From NCBI RefSeq assembly GCF_029873635.1, contig NC_080422.1, forward strand, positions 3,886,001-3,950,000: a stretch of DNA of 64,000 nt. Reading direction: 5' to 3'. Under the pieces are notes generated by a model. It ran no database searches. It was given only the letters and a program-made list of their open reading frames with translations, and was not told the DNA's origin. Below, one piece after another: positions 36,611 to 47,685 of this stretch (position 1 is the stretch's first letter; every line of letters starts with the position of its first letter). This DNA is from Malania oleifera. Lineage: Eukaryota; Streptophyta; Magnoliopsida; Santalales; Ximeniaceae. The position numbers were made by a program, and so were the translations under genes.

Positions 36611-38040
36611 CTCCAAGACATATATGATGCCTTCTCTATATATTGCTTGTTGGCTTACAACAATAAAACTCATCATTTATGGAGTGAGGGTTGGTTTTAA
36701 CACTACCAAGATGTGATCATCTCTATGTATCAAGTTCTCATGGCTGGATTTAATTAAGAATACGATTATATTTACATGTATACACTAGCTAGTACCGAAA
36801 TGTCGCGATCCTTGAATAAATATGTCACATGCAATATAGCAAGTGATCAATTATAGCTCTCCATTCTCTCTTCAAAGTTATAAAATACAGGCACAAGCAT
36901 GTATGCTGCAACGCAATAAAAAAATATACACAAATGCAACTGTTGAAATATGTCGTGCTTGTTAAATTTAATATGTTTCAACTAGATTAAATTTGATAAT
37001 TAACTTCCAACCCAAGTTATTGTATATCTTGAATTATTGCTTTAAGTTATAAAATATTGAAGTTGCATGTTCTATATTCTAATGTTAGATTCTCTATTAC
37101 ACTTATTATAGGATGAGGTATCATATGTTTTATGGATAGATGGCATGTTGTTACGTACTTTTTTTTTTTTGGTAAAAGAGGGCAGTACATCCTAACTTTA
37201 TTAGAAAACCCCTCACTTATGGTGGAGGAAAACCATGGTTATATGTACGTATTTGGTTTTTGCACTAAGCTTTATATAGTGGGTTTGTCTAGCAACTTTG
37301 TCTAATGGACTCTCTAATGCCTAAACATGTTATATCTTACAGCATATTCAATTTTATTTTTTGAAATTAGAGTATGTCCTTTATTTAATATTTTTTATTT
37401 CAAAATTCTAAGCAATATATCATGGATATCTCATTTATTTAACATAGATTTTTATGAATAAGTTGACTTAATAAGACCTTGAAATATATTTTACTTGGAT
37501 AGAAATTTTTTTTCTCATGAATATGGATTTCTAGTTAATCTAAGCATGATTGAGTTACCAATTTGGACTGCATCTTCTCTAGAAAATAATTCAAATTATT
37601 TAGCTTTCAAAGATATTAAAATAAAGAAATTTTCTCACAAAAGTATGATATTTCTTTTTTCATTTCTCTCTTCCATAGTAGGTTAGCAACTATCCCAAGT
37701 TGTGTTTAAATCTTTTGGCCACGCTTATTTAAAATTTGAAACTGGCATTTAATGGTTAACTTTTGTCAATTGATTCTTCGACAATTTCTAAAGTGAATTG
37801 TGATTACTCTAAAAAGAAAAGTGAACATCCTCTCTCTCTACTAGAATTCCCTCATAGACAAGTGACACAAGAAAGAGAGCTAAGCTTCTTTGAATTTATC
37901 TAAAAAAGAAAAAAGAAAGAAATTTGAGAGACATTTTAGATCATTCCATACATTTCATATTTGTGCTACTCAAAGAATTCATTGAAGCAAGCTGTTTAGA
38001 AGAAGTTGTTCTTTGTTTTGATATTATTTCACACTCCTAG
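36611..38040. other. 3' flank of gene C, shared with gene F, with a LINE tail insertion
   Basis: Colinear with 55231-56260 (for example AGACATATATGATGCCTTCT, ATGTCACATGCAATATAGCA and GATATCTCATTTATTTAA). A LINE tail at 37158-37239 is absent from the F flank. The shared block ends near 37800. No gene was recognised. Confidence 0.6.
37158..37239 (-). mobile_element. Very short LINE 3' end, absent from the paralogous site
   Basis: A T run, then GGTAAAAGAGGGCAGTACATC and antisense AATAAAG, then the shared LINE/gypsy block (37207-37236, minus). The gene F flank (55728-55745) reads straight through GTGTACGTATTTGG without the insert, a natural empty site. Confidence 0.75.
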
Positions 38041-38906
38041 ATAGGCCAAAAGAATGGAGTGCAAGAAAAGTGACACATTGGGTGACAAAGAATGGGACAT
38101 TAAACCATCACTAGAATTTGGAAGACTAAAGCAAACCATTTGTCGAGAAATTTTCTAATGCTGCCTTTGTGAGTATAGATTTTGGATCTTGAATTTGGAT
38201 TTGAGTGATTTTGGATACATTTCAACTCGATTTTATATTACAAATCCACATTTAAGGGTCTCGAAATATAGGGTAAATAAAATTTTAGTATTTTGTTTGT
38301 GCCAAAGAAGTGTTTGAGAAATTGTCTCTGAGAAAAGAGGTGGACAGATGAGCTTGGCTTGGTGCCCAGCTTCAACGGAATGAATTAAGTGGCCTCCCCT
38401 TTTAGTGACAATGTCTCTGCTTATAACTTGCAAGAAAAAAGCCTTCGTTTAAGCTTTCTTTCTTTTATTTTCTTTTAGGGACCCCCCTCCCATTAATGAA
38501 GAATGTCAAAGAGAATGAAATTGTGAACTGGAGAAGGGAAAACCAAGTTGCTTGCAGTAAGCATTCACACTGCACAGCACAAATGACAAATCAAAGTGGT
38601 AAGAGCTTTTAGCCATGCAAAGGATGGTTTGTGTTCAATTTCAGTCCACATGTAAGCCAACAAGTGCTCTTGGGCAGCAAAAGGTAGGCTTTGGCTTTTG
38701 AAAGGATAGATAGTGGTTTTGACTTTGTGGGGGTTTATCTTTATTCTCTAATAAATTAATAGTTACTGTGTTCCCATCAGCAACCTCTTTGAGCCCATGC
38801 TATTCATCCCACTCGGTATAAAAGCTGCCACACACGCCCCCTCTCCCTTCAAGACCCAGCTCTGAAAACTCTCTACCAGAGAAAACTGATCAGAGTACCG
38901 TTCACA
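38041..38906 (+). promoter_or_regulatory. Conserved upstream unit of peptide gene B'
   Basis: Closely matches 29050-29922 upstream of gene B over its whole length. The core has TTGACT at 38719-38724 and TATAAAAG at 38817-38824. AACTGGAGAAGGGAAAACC and TCAGTCCACATGTAAGCCAA are unchanged between the copies. Confidence 0.65.
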
Positions 38907-39593
38907 ATGGCATCTCAGATCAAAACTTCAGTTCTCCTCCCCCTCCTCCTCCTCCTCTTCCTGTTCAGTTCTTCATCATCTGCTGGTCTAATTCTCCTCC
39001 TCTTGTCTAATTCTTTATACTATTGTACCAAACTTTAACTCACAACATTTTCTGTATATTTAATCTCTTGCAGGCAGAATCAAAGCTGGCTTCATGGATG
39101 CTGAGATTAATCCTGCAAATCCATTTTATAAGGTAAAAATTGACTTTGCTGCAGACTTGGATGCATGGAGTTTCTCGTTTTTTTCTTTTTTGGATATGTT
39201 AGTGTCTAATATACCCTTTGAGCACTCGACTAATTCACCCGTGTACGGGCCTCCCTTCTACCCCTCTCTACTCAATTGGGAATCCAAGGCCCCTCCAGAA
39301 CTCAAAACTAGCTTGACATCTAATCAAGAAAATTTTGAGTTTACCAACTGAGTAACCCTTTAGAGGCATCGGTAATTGGGATAGAGTTAGTTTGATCATA
39401 TCGTTCACTTAAATTAGTAATCATCTATTTGTTAATTACTAATCTCTTGTGAATTTTGAAGGTTTCTCAGCAAGTGAACATGAGAGAGGTTTTGGAGGTT
39501 GATGCTTCACTGGACTATGAGCAGCCAGGGGCAAATGATAGGGATGGAAAAGGAAAAGGGAAGAACCCAAGCAGTGCTGTTGGCAGGCCTTGA
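38907..39593 (+). CDS. PSY-like secreted peptide precursor, gene B' (3 exons, 89 aa)
   Basis: Exons 38907-38985, 39074-39132 and 39462-39593. Exon 1 gives MASQIKTSVLL, a Leu-rich core and SSSSSAG. Exon 2 gives GRIKAGFMDAEINPANPFYK. Exon 3 gives VSQQVNMREVLEVDASL, then Asp-Tyr at 39513, then EQPGANDRDGKGKGKNP and a VGRP end. The intron 1 donor GTCTAA is shared with gene B and the intron is 88 nt. Compared with gene B it lacks the 6-bp GTCTAT insertion after the tyrosine, so it probably shows the ancestral peptide. An 85-aa open frame continuing from exon 2 into intron 2 (39094-39351) is read-through, not the gene. The function is inferred as for the other copies. Confidence 0.8.
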
Positions 39594-40195
39594 CCACTGA
39601 CAAGACTACATGAAGCTTTTATTTCAATCACTTGTTACTTAAGAAAAATGCTTGAACTTAAAATGTTTTAGCAATGAAAGATGTCTATGAATTGTCATCT
39701 ATGTGTAAAATCCTTGTAGCTTTGATTGGAAATATGAGAATATGATTATATTTTTACATGTACTGTGCTACTGAAATGTTTGGATCCTTTTACCAAATGA
39801 GTGTTTTTTTTTTTAAGAAAATAAATAAATAATTGATTCAATAAATAATACGAGATAGACATGATGATCAAATCCTCAAACTTACCTATTATTGAATGTT
39901 TAATGCGCAAAAAAAAAAAAAAAAAAATAAAGTAATGCAATTAATTTTATATTTTTTTCATATTCACTATGGATCCACTTCAATAATCTAGTGTACCATA
40001 CGAGTCATTAAGGTAGAATTGTATTTTAAGAATAATAATCATTATAAGAAATACATTAATTGTGTCTGTATTTGTGAATTGAACTTCTTTGGTACAAATT
40101 TGGGATTACTTGGTAAAAAATTGGCTAATTATCCAAATTTTGATTGGTTAAATTTTGATTTTTTACTTATACTTCAGCCAATTTGTTGACCTACA
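39594..40195. other. 3' flank of gene B', colinear with the gene B flank
   Basis: Matches 30544-31150 in order. Similarity ends near 40190 at TTTGTTGACCTACATT, where unrelated LTR-like sequence starts. Confidence 0.55.
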
Positions 40196-41330
40196 TTGTT
40201 GACTTTTTTAGTCTTATCCCATTTTTATAATAACAAATCACAGCATCTCATTTGTGCTCTAAGTGTATGAACATGTTTATGTTTCTGTAAGCACAAAAAC
40301 TGATGCAAAATGGACGCCATGAAGCACTTACACGATCTCATTTCTTGGCACAATCCATGAGAATCAGAAGAGCAAAGCTTGAAGACTTGTATTTGTTTTG
40401 GTTGTATTGTATTTAGGTTTCAATTGTGCATGCATTTCATTTGATTTAAATTAAAGCTCTACCTGACCTTAGATTAACCTTAGGAACTCCAATTTTTTCA
40501 TGAAAAACCTTTCATGTAAAATGTTTAACTTACACAAAAGATTTGAAATGGTTTTGAATTCAAATCACTGGCCAAAACTCGTTTTTATAAAGGGGTCAGT
40601 CGACTGGATCATAAGCCTTGTCGACAGTTTAAACAAGGACGATCCAGCAGATCGGATCATACGCCCGGCCAATTGAACCACGCTAAAAGGGAAATCGCCC
40701 TTTGGCCGATCAACCGGACCTTGGGTCTATTGACTGGAACTCTCACTTTGAAGCCTTTTTGAGCTCCAAATAGTCATAAAATTTGAAATAAATTATTATT
40801 TTATTCTCCAACGGTCATATAACTCCATATTTTGAATTTGACTTTAAATACCTTTTCCAATCACTTGGAGAAGGTTAGAAAATCATTTTGAAATTATAGT
40901 TGATTATTCTTTGATTCTTATTCATATTTCAAACTCATCTTGAGCATCAAATTCATATTTCTCCTACATTCTTTTTTAAAATACATTTTGGAGAAAATCT
41001 TTTGGATTATTCAAGAAAACTTTGAGCATATATACTTGCCTCAAAAGCTTAATATTCTAGATATTTCAAAAGCCAATCTTAAGAAAACCATCTTCTATAC
41101 TCTCATTTTCTTACAAAAGTACTTTTGAGAGAACTGAGCTTTGATTAAGCCTCAAAGTTGCGTATTTAGGTGTTTAAAATTGTACATTAGAGATTATACT
41201 TTTAATAAAATACCAAAATATGTTCAATATGTTAGCATTGCGCTCAATTTGTAATATTTAATCTTATTTCAAATAATATATTAATTTTTGTATTTTATTA
41301 TTGCAAGAAAAAATTTAAAAATTAAATCCG
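40196..41330 (+). mobile_element. Putative LTR-derived block with GTCGACTGG-type motifs
   Basis: TGTTGACTTTTTTAG starts where B/B' flank similarity stops. 40590-40740 has repeated words such as CAGTCGACTGGATC, CTTGTCGACAG, CCGATCAACCGGACC and TATTGACTGGA, then a weak TATA. This layout resembles U3 motif arrays of other LTRs here. No coding, PBS or second LTR was found, so the boundaries and class (perhaps copia, SIRE-like) are guesses. Confidence 0.35.
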
Positions 41331-41748
41331 AGATTAGAATATACGTGAGTCATGAGCATGAAGACGTGCCGTGTATGTGAGCATTAAATGAGATTATGCG
41401 TCAAAGATAATTTTCTCAAGCCGAGTTGGGTTCGTGTGGAGCTGTATGTGAGTACTGGGCTTGACAAAGTAACATGAATGGGCTGATTTGATCCAGCCAT
41501 GCAAGGGGGGCTCAAAAGAGGGTTTGGAAGCGTGAAGATTTCCTGGCGGCGCCGAAGTGGGGAGGAGGGAAGCCTGGGGATTTCCTGGGTTTTTGTAGGC
41601 ATTTTTTAAGAACAGGGTAGTGTAGGGTTTGAGAGGGGGGGAGGCTGCCACAGCAGCTTTAGAGGCTTCTGGGCAGAGGGTTGGTGCGGCGTTGAGAAGG
41701 CAAGATCCAAACAGCAGCTTGCTACTGTGCGAACCCGACGGCTGCTAC

Positions 41749-41800
<52 letters not shown>

Positions 41801-42196
41801 TCTCTTCTTTCACACTTTACTCTTCAATATCAGTTTTGTAGTTCTCTCATCAGGATATCAGTATATTATCTTTTAAATTTATTTCTTGAAATATTTTGTA
41901 CTTAATTTTTTCTCGTTTAGTGGCATTAATTTTCAATCTGTTTTTTCTCTCTCTGTGCTTAAATTATTTGTTGCCTTGAGTTTTTTTTTGGGATTATTTA
42001 ATTTAGTTGTTATCTTCTTATTTAAATATTTTGTTTCAAGATTTAAACAAGTTCTTTGGAAAATTTATTAATAAAGTTAGTGTTTTTATTCAGTAATTTG
42101 TGAGAGTTTAATTTTGCTTCTAGTACTTTTATTTAGTTGAACTTTATTATTTTGCATAGTTGGTTCTTATTCAGTTGGATTATTGCAGGGCTATTG
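41331..42196. other. Unidentified block with a CT microsatellite
   Basis: The CT run is at about 41751-41797. The preceding ~350 bp is more GC-rich than its surroundings (for example CTGGCGGCGCCGAAGTGG) and might be an untranslated leader or more LTR material. No protein was recognised, and the frames through it contain only low-complexity residues from the CT run. Confidence 0.35.
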
Positions 42197-42329
42197 TCAC
42201 GCCCCAAACCTGCCAAGTGGGGTACGGGATGTGAAGTGATCCAATCACCTGTGTCTGATACCATAACTTTAATCATGCAACGAAAAAATAAATAAACATT
42301 CTCAATAATATACCAGAATTCTATATAAA
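42197..42329 (-). mobile_element. Terminal fragment of a gypsy LTR (minus strand)
   Basis: Minus strand: TGGTATCAGACACAGG, then CGTACCCCACTTGGC, ending GGGGCGTGACA. This resembles LTR ends in the window. It hosts the solo LTR at 42330-44453. Confidence 0.45.
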
Positions 42330-43985
42330 TGTAACGACCTGCTTAAATATTCATATAATAAAAGAAGAATAAATAAAATAGTCAACCCGAACCTATGGGT
42401 AGCGGGAACACCTGTCATACACAGAGGAACCTAGGTAGCAGTAAATGTAAATCACATTCATCAAACAATAATTACATAATACTAGAATCTACTATATTCC
42501 CAAAGATACTGTGTTTATACATATAATCTCCAAAATATCAAAATAAACCTAAGATCTTATAACAAAATCTCCTGATCCTAGATCAGAATTTACCCTTTTA
42601 GCAGGGAAGCTCAACTCACTCAGCGGCGGCCCTGACTCGCCGCTCTCTCCGAGTTTCCTGAAATAATCATTTAATGTTCGAGGGTGAGACACTTCTCAGT
42701 AAGGGAAAATAAACTAAATACAATTGTGTGGCAACATGAATACTTACTGATAATATAGATATACAATACAATCTTCATACCAGAAAACATTCATCATTTA
42801 ATAACTGCAAAAGCGTATACTTTCATATTTTAATAAATCATACTAATCATAATTGTCTGGAATAACAAATAATACTGAAAACATACCCAAGATGAATAGC
42901 TAGTCGGTGTCATGTATTACCCTCCATGATGGGTTGTTCTGCCCGAAGGCGGGACCCTACAATGGCTGGCCGACCACTGCCGAGTTAAATATGTCTGTAA
43001 ATATGATGGACCCGCCACACCCTGGTCCAGACTGTTAGGTGGACGTCTACAACTCTACACTGAAAGCCACATCGACTATCCATCTCCCACCCCCTCGTGG
43101 GGTGGTTAGCACCAATCTGATCATAAATGTATGATCTATGAGCTAAGGTACCACGCTCCTGAAACTGAACTAAACTAACATCCGGGTTCTGATAACATAT
43201 AATACATGATAATATAACGTTTAACATAAATGGATTGATAGCATTTTCTATAATTTCATAAATACGGCCTCGTGCCGACTATTAATCATGGTCTTGCGCC
43301 GATTATCTTATACATATCATTCTAAATATTAAATCAATTATCATGTATTTTCAACATCATTTTGTACTGTATTATTTCATATTCCTGAAAACATGCTTCA
43401 TTCATAACATTGTCATATCATAATACTTCTTATGTAAAGTAAAATTCATGCCACACATTTGTTGTATAAAACCATATATTATATTCTAAAATCATAATTT
43501 CTGGCATCTCATACATATATATACGTTTCAACATAATAACAGTATTTTCCCAAATGTGCATTTCCTTCATAATATACACATATAATACATGCTTTCCTAA
43601 AAATTAATTTACTGATAAATAATAATAATTTGCATGGAAAATAATTACTTTAGTTTATTCCCATATCTGGTACTGAAAAGAAAACCCCCCTAAAAACCTA
43701 CTCGTTCTGTACCCGCAGGGTTCCTCGAGCAACATCCTGAAACCAACAATTCACAGAACTAAACTTCAATATTTTCATGTAAGTATCATTTCCTATAACT
43801 GCGGAAAGATTAAATTTGGCATAAAAAGTCTTACCTCAACCCAGGGATGAATGTCAACTCGCTTCCACCAACGATCCGCTCCAGCAGATTTGGAGAGAAC
43901 TTCCCCAAAAGCGTCGCGGTGGCCTCACATTGTCGATCCGGGGAATGACAGAGCCGAAATCGAAGAGAGAGGAGACAGAAACCAA

Positions 43986-44029
<44 letters not shown>

Positions 44030-44453
44030 TGTGTGTGTGTGTGTGTGTGTGATTTTTCTTAATTTTCTGCATTTAAATTTGGGTTTTGGGTTATTTATAG
44101 GGCTGGATTCGTCAACAAGACACATCACCTCATCGACGAGTCCTGTAGAAAGTTCGTCGACGAACCTGCACCTTTGTCGACGAATTTCAGATTTCCCTAA
44201 AACCCTCTCTTGGTATCATCTCGTCGACGAAACTTGTCTTTGTCAATGAGGCCCTCTTGTACCCTCGTCGATGAATCCCCTGTGTTTGTTGACGAGGACT
44301 TGATAAATTTCCTCAGTTATTACTCCCAAAGTGCAATGTTGTCGACGAACGCTTCGCGTTCATCGACGAAGTCTACTGCCTCCTTCTGTTATTGTTTCCA
44401 TTTCCCTACCTCTCTATTTAAATTACATTATTATTATTATTCGGGTCATTACA
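42330..44453 (-). mobile_element. Solo gypsy LTR (minus orientation), near-perfect TSD
   Basis: Minus strand starts TGTAATGACCCGAA (44453) and ends AGCAGGTCGTTACA (42330). The flanks are ATAAA and ACAAA, a TSD with one transition. Parts in order on the minus strand: TTCGTCGACGAA-type palindromes (44370-44108), TATAAATAACCC (about 44097), CA/CT runs (44051-43988), GCCGAT-type repeats (43315-43265), the conserved CATGATGGGTTGTTC block (42926-42940) and GGTGAGACACTTCTCAGTAAGG (42683-42704). 2124 bp. Confidence 0.75.
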
Positions 44454-44811
44454 ACAAACATCCCAAAAATTTCCCAACATCCAGTATCCACATATATACT
44501 TCTCAAAAAAACTAAAAAAAATACATTCAAGATATGTACCCTCTTACAAAAATGCTATGCCAAGAAACCCACCCCGCGCTTGGTAAGCTCAATCATGCAA
44601 AGGTCCTGAAAAAGATGAATTGTATAACGGGTGAGACACATTTCAGTAAGATGGAATAAATTAATACCAGTGTGTGGCTATCATGAAGTTTGTGTACAAC
44701 ATATAATCATCATTTATAAATTAATCCACAATTATGAAATCATTCTCTATACCTACTCACACACATGCAGTGTATTTTATTAACAAGAGCTTCCTAAGGA
44801 TTGGGATGATT
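44454..44811 (-). mobile_element. LTR fragment hosting neighbouring solo LTRs
   Basis: GGTCCTGAAAAAGATGAATTG and GGGTGAGACACATTTCAGTAAG (44600-44650) match 10823-10865 in the older LTR at the left, so this is a piece of the same kind of LTR. It ends at TGATT, the target of the insertion at 44812. Confidence 0.55.
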
Positions 44812-46558
44812 TGTGACGACCTGCTTAATTTTCACATTTTTTTTATACAATAAATACAATATCACAAAGCTTGGCAGATCATAGCCCACCTGGACCCGTG
44901 GGTACTAGGGATATATCAGAACATATAGCAAAAGCCTAAGCAGCAGGAAACATACAATCATTTACATCTCATTATACCATACATCACAATACCAGAGTTA
45001 CTACAATCACTGTATATATATATATATATACAACACTCAACCCAAAAAGATGTCTTAGGGCCATTTCCATAAAATAACACCCACCCTATCAAAATACTTA
45101 CCCTTCTAGAAGGGTAGATCTACCATACTAGATCAGCGGAGCTTTACCCGCTCTCCTATTAGGGGCTCTTGAAATATTTATAAAATTGTGAGGTGAGACA
45201 CTTCTCAGTAAGGAAAATAAACTAATACCAGTGTGTGACAACATGAGTATTTTGTGTTATACATATACCATATAGAACATATTTAGTAACTGATTTGTTA
45301 AATCTGGGAAAACATATATATATCATCAAAACATAGCAGAACATACTGCATCTTCATAAACATATTTCATCTCATATAATAATAATACAAAAACATTCTT
45401 GGTAGGTTAGTTGGCTGTTGTCATGTATTACCCCCACATGAAAGGGTTGTGTGGCCCAAAGGCGGGACCTGACAATGGTTGGCCGATCATTGCCAAGTCA
45501 AAAATACAGTATGTAAGTCTGATGGGTTTGCCTGACCTGGTTCGTACACCAGGGGCGCTCACACACTTCTTAAAAACCACATCGACCATCAAATCTCAGA
45601 CCACTTCGTACAGCGGCGTTAACACAAATATCATGATCATGAAGACCATAGACACATAGCAACAGTACCGTGCAAGTGCTAGCCTAGACCAAACCAACCA
45701 GGTTCTGATATCATATAACATATACTGAAACTGTGATACATGAATATTTCATATCATTAATTTTCAAATCAATCATATCGTTTTGCATATATACGTATAT
45801 CATGAAAATCATCAGCCCGTACACCGACAAATCATAGCACAACCCGTACGCTGGCAAATCATTTCTATAGCTCGGCCCGTACGCCGGCAAACATACACAT
45901 AGCTCGGCCTATACGCCGGCAAATCATACACATATCTCGGCCCGTACGCCAGAAAATCATACACATAGCTCGGCTCGCATGCCGAAAAATATATCAAAAT
46001 CTCAGCCTATGCGCCGGTTTTCCATTATAAAAATCCGTATCATTAACACATTCCCAGAAAACAGTATTTCATAACAATTTCTACTCATGCCACACTAACA
46101 GGTTTTTCGCATATTCAACATACCATCATTTTCAACAGTATTTTCCTAAATATAAATCATATATAAATATATTTATTTTCTAAAAATCAAATGCTATACC
46201 AATATACATATTTTTCATAAAATACTAGTTTAGTTTATCCCCTTCAGATTCCTGAAAAGCCCCTAAGAAAATTTATCCCGCACTCGCAGGATTCCTCGTT
46301 CAACACCCTGAAAACGGAATTTTTCAGAACTAAAGTTCAGTATTTCTATGTGTATAACACTTTCTGCAACTGCCAAATATCCAAGTATTGAGTAGAAAGT
46401 CTCACCCTAGATTTGGGATGGTTTCCACCTCAGTCCCACCGACAATCCGCTCCAGCTGATGTGCAGAGAACTTTCCTAGGAGCGTCGTGGTGGCTTCAGA
46501 TCCTTGAACCGGTGAAAATTCTGCCCGAAATCGAAGGGAGAATAGGGAAGAACTGAAA

Positions 46559-46613
<55 letters not shown>

Positions 46614-46958
46614 TTCTGTGCAATATTTCCATCAAAAATCTGAGTTTTTCATTATTTGTAGGGCTGGATTCGTCGACGAGCCACATCATCTCGTCGACGA
46701 GTCCTTTAATAATTTCGTCGATGAAACCCACTCCTCGTCGACGAAATTCAGACTGCCTAAAACCACTCTCGGTATCTCCTTGTCGAAGAGGTCCTCTTAT
46801 ACCATCGTCGACAAATCCCCTATGTTCGTCAACGAGGCCTTGATAATTTCCTTCGGTTATTCCTTCCAAAGTGCAATGTTCGACTGCCTCCTTCTATTTC
46901 CAGTTTCCATTTCCCTTTCTTTTATTATTTAAATACCATTATTCTTCGGGTTGTTACA
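44812..46958 (-). mobile_element. Solo gypsy LTR (minus orientation), TSD TGATT
   Basis: Minus strand starts TGTAACAACCCGAAG (46958) and ends AGCAGGTCGTCACA (44812). Identical TGATT flanks lie at 44807-44811 and 46959-46963. It is 2147 bp and colinear with the solo LTR at 42330-44453, with palindromes 46668-46831, GA run 46563-46610, a minisatellite and GGTGAGACACTTCTCAGTAAGG (45191-45212). It encodes no protein; the open frames crossing it are repeat-derived. Confidence 0.9.
45805..46015. repeat. Minisatellite 'CTCGGCCCGTACGCCGGCAAA', about 33-bp unit, seven copies
   Basis: Units carry GCTCGGCC(C/T)(G/A)TACGCCGGCAAA and ATCATACACATA with CpG-type substitutions. It lies in the solo LTR. A weak two-copy version at 43260-43315 occupies the same place in the neighbouring solo LTR. 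Confidence 0.8.
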
Positions 46959-46963
46959 TGATT

Positions 46964-47092
46964 ACCTGTGTAGAGACTCGAATAATTATCGTAATTTAGT
47001 AACAAAAGTATTTATTTATGAAAAATATGTATATTTATTTTTTTGTGTTTAAAATATGTATATAAGTATTTAAAATACTAAAAAAGACCTTT
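46964..47092. other. AT-rich sequence between LTR fragments
   Basis: Continuation of the host sequence after the solo LTR. It ends at AGACCTTTT, where the duplicated segment begins. Nothing else was recognised. Confidence 0.35.
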
Positions 47093-47685
47093 TAGGTTTA
47101 TTTCCCAGCACCCACGGGTCTGGGTGGATTATGTATGTGGTAGTTATAATTATTGGCAGGCTAATATGTCGAATATATATATGGAAGTTAGATAGGTTGT
47201 TACACGGATGTTTGGCACAATTCCTATGAGGAGCAGCTTGACAGCTCGGCAAGAATGGCCACGAATAGAAGCTCGACAACACGGTAAGAATGCCCAATGA
47301 AGAGTAGCTTAACGGCTCGGCACAAATGCCCCACGAAGAGTTGCTCGACACGAATGCCCCACAATGAGATGCTCAGTACAAATGTCTTATGGAGACCTGC
47401 TCAGCACAAAATGCCCGACGAAAACCTACTCGGCAAAATACCAGGCTCGGCATGACTCACATATAGAAGCATCGACTCGGATGAGCCAGCATGTTAGTAC
47501 ATTTGGCTCGACAAGCCACACCCAAATCCAGTTCGGAAAAATGGCTCGACAAAGTCGTGTACGCCTCCACCTCGGCTCGGACTAGCCGACTCCCCCTCAA
47601 GTTTGGCTCAGCAAAGCCAGGAGCGCCGCAAGATCGACTCGAGTTAGCCGAGCACATCCTAAATCCTATGGGCCCAAGCATTCGC
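47093..47685 (+). repeat. Direct-repeat segment, copy 1 (LTR end plus another LTR's start)
   Basis: Matches 51461-52085 almost throughout, from GGTTTATTTCCCAGCACCC to GGCCCAAGC and TTCGCTCCA. The first ~120 bp is an LTR end (...GGTTGTTACA); the rest carries repeated GCTCGGCA(C/A)GAATGCCC words. It is cut at 47685/47686 by exon 2 of gene E. Confidence 0.8.

Noticed and set aside
39094..39351. 85-aa open frame over gene B' exon 2
   Set aside because: It is exon 2 plus unspliced intron 2, and gene B has many differences and a 50-bp gap there.
43851..44249. 132-aa open frame with an Arg-Glu run
   Set aside because: Produced by the GA/GT microsatellite and palindromes in a solo LTR.
45805..46015. 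Possible CRISPR-like array of regular repeats
   Set aside because: The units are adjacent, without unique spacers, vary between copies and lie in a plant LTR: a minisatellite.
46402..46869. 155-aa open frame on the minus strand with Ser-Leu run
   Set aside because: Lies wholly in the solo LTR with TSD TGATT; repeats, not codons, explain it.
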